From the NCBI GenBank assembly GCA_016840025.1, contig JAEOTF010000506.1, forward strand, positions 1 to 63,191: 63,191 bases of DNA, in the 5' to 3' direction. Positions within the stretch are counted from its first letter, which is position 1. Every line of letters begins with the position of its first letter. The position numbers and the translations under genes were made by a program. The stretch is from Candidatus Hodarchaeota archaeon. Its GTDB lineage: Archaea > Asgardarchaeota > Heimdallarchaeia > Hodarchaeales > YT1-039. A model generated the notes under the pieces. That model saw only the letters and a program-made list of their open reading frames with translations, searched no databases and was not told where the DNA came from. Below are positions 61,287 through 63,191 of this stretch, piece after piece.

Positions 61287-62096
61287 TTAACACTTTTTTA
61301 TGATTGCTTTTGCGATTTTAACGAAAGGGTTAAACGCTTCCGAAATTCCAACATCTTCTTTCTGGCGAATTTCAGGCACAAATGGAATCTGGGCTAATAA
61401 TGGAACGTTAAAGTGTTTGGTAAGCCTTTGTCCACCACCTTCACCAAAAAGCGGATAATTTTTTCCACAATTAGGACACACAAAACCACTCATATTTTCA
61501 ATTACCCCTAACACAGGAATCTCCAGCTGTTTCATCATTGAAAGAGCTTTTCCAGTATCTAAAGTTGAAACTTCTTGAGGAGTAGTGACAATTATCGCGC
61601 CTGTCATATTTGGAATGAGCTGCATTATCGAGAGAGTTTCATCACCGGTTCCCGGTGGAAGATCAACAACGAGCCATTCTAATTCTCCCCAATAAAAATC
61701 GGTAAGAAATTGTTCAATAACTTTCATTTTTAGAGGACCTCTCCAAATAACAGGGGTGTCTTTTGATTCTAGAAAGAACGCCATAGAAACAACATGGAGA
61801 TCTTTAGGACCCTTTACGGGAATTGCAAGCGTAGAACTAACATTAGGACGTTTATCTTCAATCCCAAGGATTTTAGGGATATTGGGGCCATGAATATCTG
61901 CATCTATTAACCCTACTTTACCCTTATATTCCTCAGCTAGTGCTAAGGCTATGTTAGCAGCGACCGTTGATTTACCTACTCCGCCTTTGCCTGATAACAC
62001 TGCTACTTTGTTTTTTACATGACTTAAGTTTTCTGCGGCTCGGGTACGAGGATCTTTTAATGGTGTAGCTACTTTACTTTCAGTCATTAACAACAC
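61287..62096 (-). CDS. Mrp/NBP35-like iron-sulfur cluster carrier ATPase
   Basis: P-loop ATPase with deviant Walker A VAVLSGKGGVGKSTVAANIA, IDADIHGPNIPKILGI, WLVVDLPPGTGDE and the C-terminal cysteine pair SGFVCPNCGKNYPLFGEGG, which bridges a [4Fe-4S] cluster between subunits. 269 residues is typical for archaeal Mrp/ApbC. It delivers clusters to apo-proteins. It lies near feoAB and two MinD-type ATPases, an iron/Fe-S neighbourhood. Confidence 0.92.
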   Translation of the reverse strand: MLLMTESKVATPLKDPRTRAAENLSHVKNKVAVLSGKGGVGKSTVAANIALALAEEYKGKVGLIDADIHGPNIPKILGIEDKRPNVSSTLAIPVKGPKDLHVVSMAFFLESKDTPVIWRGPLKMKVIEQFLTDFYWGELEWLVVDLPPGTGDETLSIMQLIPNMTGAIIVTTPQEVSTLDTGKALSMMKQLEIPVLGVIENMSGFVCPNCGKNYPLFGEGGGQRLTKHFNVPLLAQIPFVPEIRQKEDVGISEAFNPFVKIAKAIIKKC

Positions 62097-62131
62097 ACCT
62101 CAATACATCTATTTGCATTAATTCTATCTTA

Positions 62132-63040
62132 CTATGAAGTTTTTTTATTTGTAGAAGACTGGGTTATCTGCTTTAAATGAGAAGACATTACTTCCCAAGC
62201 ATTTATCAATGCAAGACTTGCGGAGGCAGTGGAATTCTCTTCGAGCAAGGTATGACCATTAGAAATGGCGCGAGAGACTGTTTCATCAAAAGGGATTTCC
62301 CCGATAATTTCTACCTTTCTCTTTTCACACACATTCCGAATTCGAGCAACTTCTATAGGGTTAAGATCTGCTTTATTAAGTAACACAAAAGCTTTCATTT
62401 GAAAATGCTCTATAAGAGCAAGAGCGCGTTCCATGTCACTTCCACCCGCTACAGAGGGTTCTGTGACTATTAATACTGCAGTTGCTCCTGTGATTGAACT
62501 GATCACAGGACAGCCAATTCCGGGAGGACCATCCAAAATAACCAACGGATCTTTTATGCCCTCGGTTAACTCTTTAAGCTGCTCTCGTACTTCTCCTACG
62601 AGTTTCCCCGAGTTTTCTTCCCCAATTTTAAGTTGAGCGTGGCTTAATGGGCCATATCGCGAATTAGAACGATAAACTTCCCCTGACACCGTATCTACAT
62701 AAGTAATCGCATCTTCGGGGCATACGAGCCCACAAGCCCGACAGCCTTCACACGTTAGGGGATTCACTTGCACATTAGATTTAGTTTGCCGGATTGCGTC
62801 AAATCTACATGTCTCAATGCATTGTAAACATGCTGTACATAGTTCAGGATCGATGTTTGCCTTGCTAAGCCCATAAAAGTCCTTTTGGGCTTGTCTGACC
62901 AGATTTAGAATCAAATGGAAATCGGGGGCATCGACATCACAATCTCCTATCGCAGTTGCATTGGCTAAAGACGCAAATACTCCCGCTACCGTTGTTTTTC
63001 CCGTACCGCCTTTTCCGCTTATGATTACTAATGTTTTCAT
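62132..63040 (-). CDS. MinD-superfamily P-loop ATPase with inserted ferredoxin domain
   Basis: Walker A SGKGGTGKTTVAGVFASLA at the N-terminus, followed by a two-cluster ferredoxin insertion (CTACLQCIETC and CEGCRACGLVCPEDAI; residues about 65-115), then DGPPGIGCPVISSITGA. Such proteins occur in pairs in anaerobic archaea and are linked to Fe-S or metal-cofactor handling. The start overlaps by 3 nt the end of the upstream partial gene, which is the likely partner. 302 residues. Confidence 0.9.
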   Translation of the reverse strand: MKTLVIISGKGGTGKTTVAGVFASLANATAIGDCDVDAPDFHLILNLVRQAQKDFYGLSKANIDPELCTACLQCIETCRFDAIRQTKSNVQVNPLTCEGCRACGLVCPEDAITYVDTVSGEVYRSNSRYGPLSHAQLKIGEENSGKLVGEVREQLKELTEGIKDPLVILDGPPGIGCPVISSITGATAVLIVTEPSVAGGSDMERALALIEHFQMKAFVLLNKADLNPIEVARIRNVCEKRKVEIIGEIPFDETVSRAISNGHTLLEENSTASASLALINAWEVMSSHLKQITQSSTNKKTS

Positions 63041-63191
63041 GATTTAAGCTCCTTTCTGAGTGCTATTTTGTTTACAACATCATTCAGGAGGGTTTGGAGT
63101 TGTTTTCTTAGATCCGGTATAATATCCACCAGTACTCGCCCCCGAGAATATTCTTCCGCTATTTTGCGTTCAAAAGGAATACGGAGGAGAA
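63037..63191 (-). CDS. Second MinD-type ATPase, partial (cut by the window end)
   Basis: Only the C-terminal 50 residues are seen: LLRIPFERKIAEEYSRGRVL, then VDIIPDLRKQLQTLLNDV, ending in RKELKS. The phrase IPFERKIAEEYSRGR is the C-terminal hallmark of MinD-ferredoxin ATPases. Its stop overlaps the next start (ATGA), showing a coupled pair. Confidence 0.85.
   Translation of the reverse strand, partial: LLRIPFERKIAEEYSRGRVLVDIIPDLRKQLQTLLNDVVNKIALRKELKS

Overview
The window looks like a chromosomal segment of an Asgard (Promethearchaeota) archaeon. Archaeal information-processing genes dominate: archaeal ribosomal proteins including eS4, Rpp29, the PolD small subunit, Orc1/Cdc6, PAN, MBF1, diphthine synthase, the AglB oligosaccharyltransferase and a probable Taw2. 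Eukaryote-like genes point to Asgard rather than another archaeal group: a Ras-superfamily small GTPase, an Elf1-like zinc ribbon and several proteins of roadblock/longin-like aspect. A Heimdallarchaeia-type genome is my best guess within Asgard, but the window does not prove it. DNA is AT-rich, and TAG, TAA and TGA are all used as ordinary stops.

Layout. 0.1-4.6 kb: fumarase, a membrane-anchored surface protein and two paralogous proteins of an apparently Asgard-type family. 4.8-10.8 kb: three multi-intron tRNA genes (Trp, Ala, Lys-CTT), a MazG-like protein, the FMN/FAD pair ribK-ribL, a frameshifted FKBP, diphthine synthase and a broken hypothetical gene. 11-14.7 kb: twin membrane-anchored zinc-finger proteins, an ArcS-like protein and a thioredoxin-V4R-V4R fusion. 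14.7-21.2 kb: a bacterial-looking acyl-carrier-protein cluster (AcpS, ACP, FkbH, acyltransferase, deacetylase) next to aglB. 21.6-25.7 kb: PolD small subunit, Orc1/Cdc6 with a candidate origin, and a circularly permuted GTPase. 26.4-30.9 kb: an orphan DNA methyltransferase, three more multi-intron tRNAs, a PAC2 protein, a probable structured RNA and a third possible member of the paralogous family. 31.5-35 kb: small GTPase, a membrane protein, Elf1 and a SufS-like desulfurase.

35.2-45 kb holds a broken S10/spc ribosomal-protein region: uL6-uS8 and uS19 on the minus strand with a large DNA methyltransferase between them, then uL22-uS3-uL29-rnp1-uS17-uL14-uL24-eS4-uL5-uS14 on the plus strand. 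45-51.4 kb: RsmC-like and Taw2-like methyl/aminocarboxypropyl transferases, a zinc-ribbon insertion, PAN, MBF1, a GGCT-fold protein and a 7TM protein with a possible longin-like tail. 51.4-56.5 kb: two BMC-P (EutN/CcmL) microcompartment vertex proteins, a flavoprotein-DeoC fusion with an encapsulation-like N-terminus and an in-frame TAG, a thiolase, and a LAGLIDADG protein. 56.7-61.2 kb: feoAB with two palindromic operator-like sites and a DtxR-family regulator close by. 61.3-63.2 kb: Mrp/NBP35 and a MinD-ferredoxin ATPase pair, cut by the window end.

The strongest candidates for something new are: the archaeal microcompartment locus built around DeoC; the ACP/FkbH cluster beside the N-glycosylation gene; and the tRNA genes. 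All six tRNAs carry two or three introns (14 in total), and all but one reduce to 77 nt (76 for Asp; counting CCA for Met) when the inferred introns are removed. Three genes are broken by single-base shifts, two of them in or next to short homopolymers, so some damage may be sequencing error.
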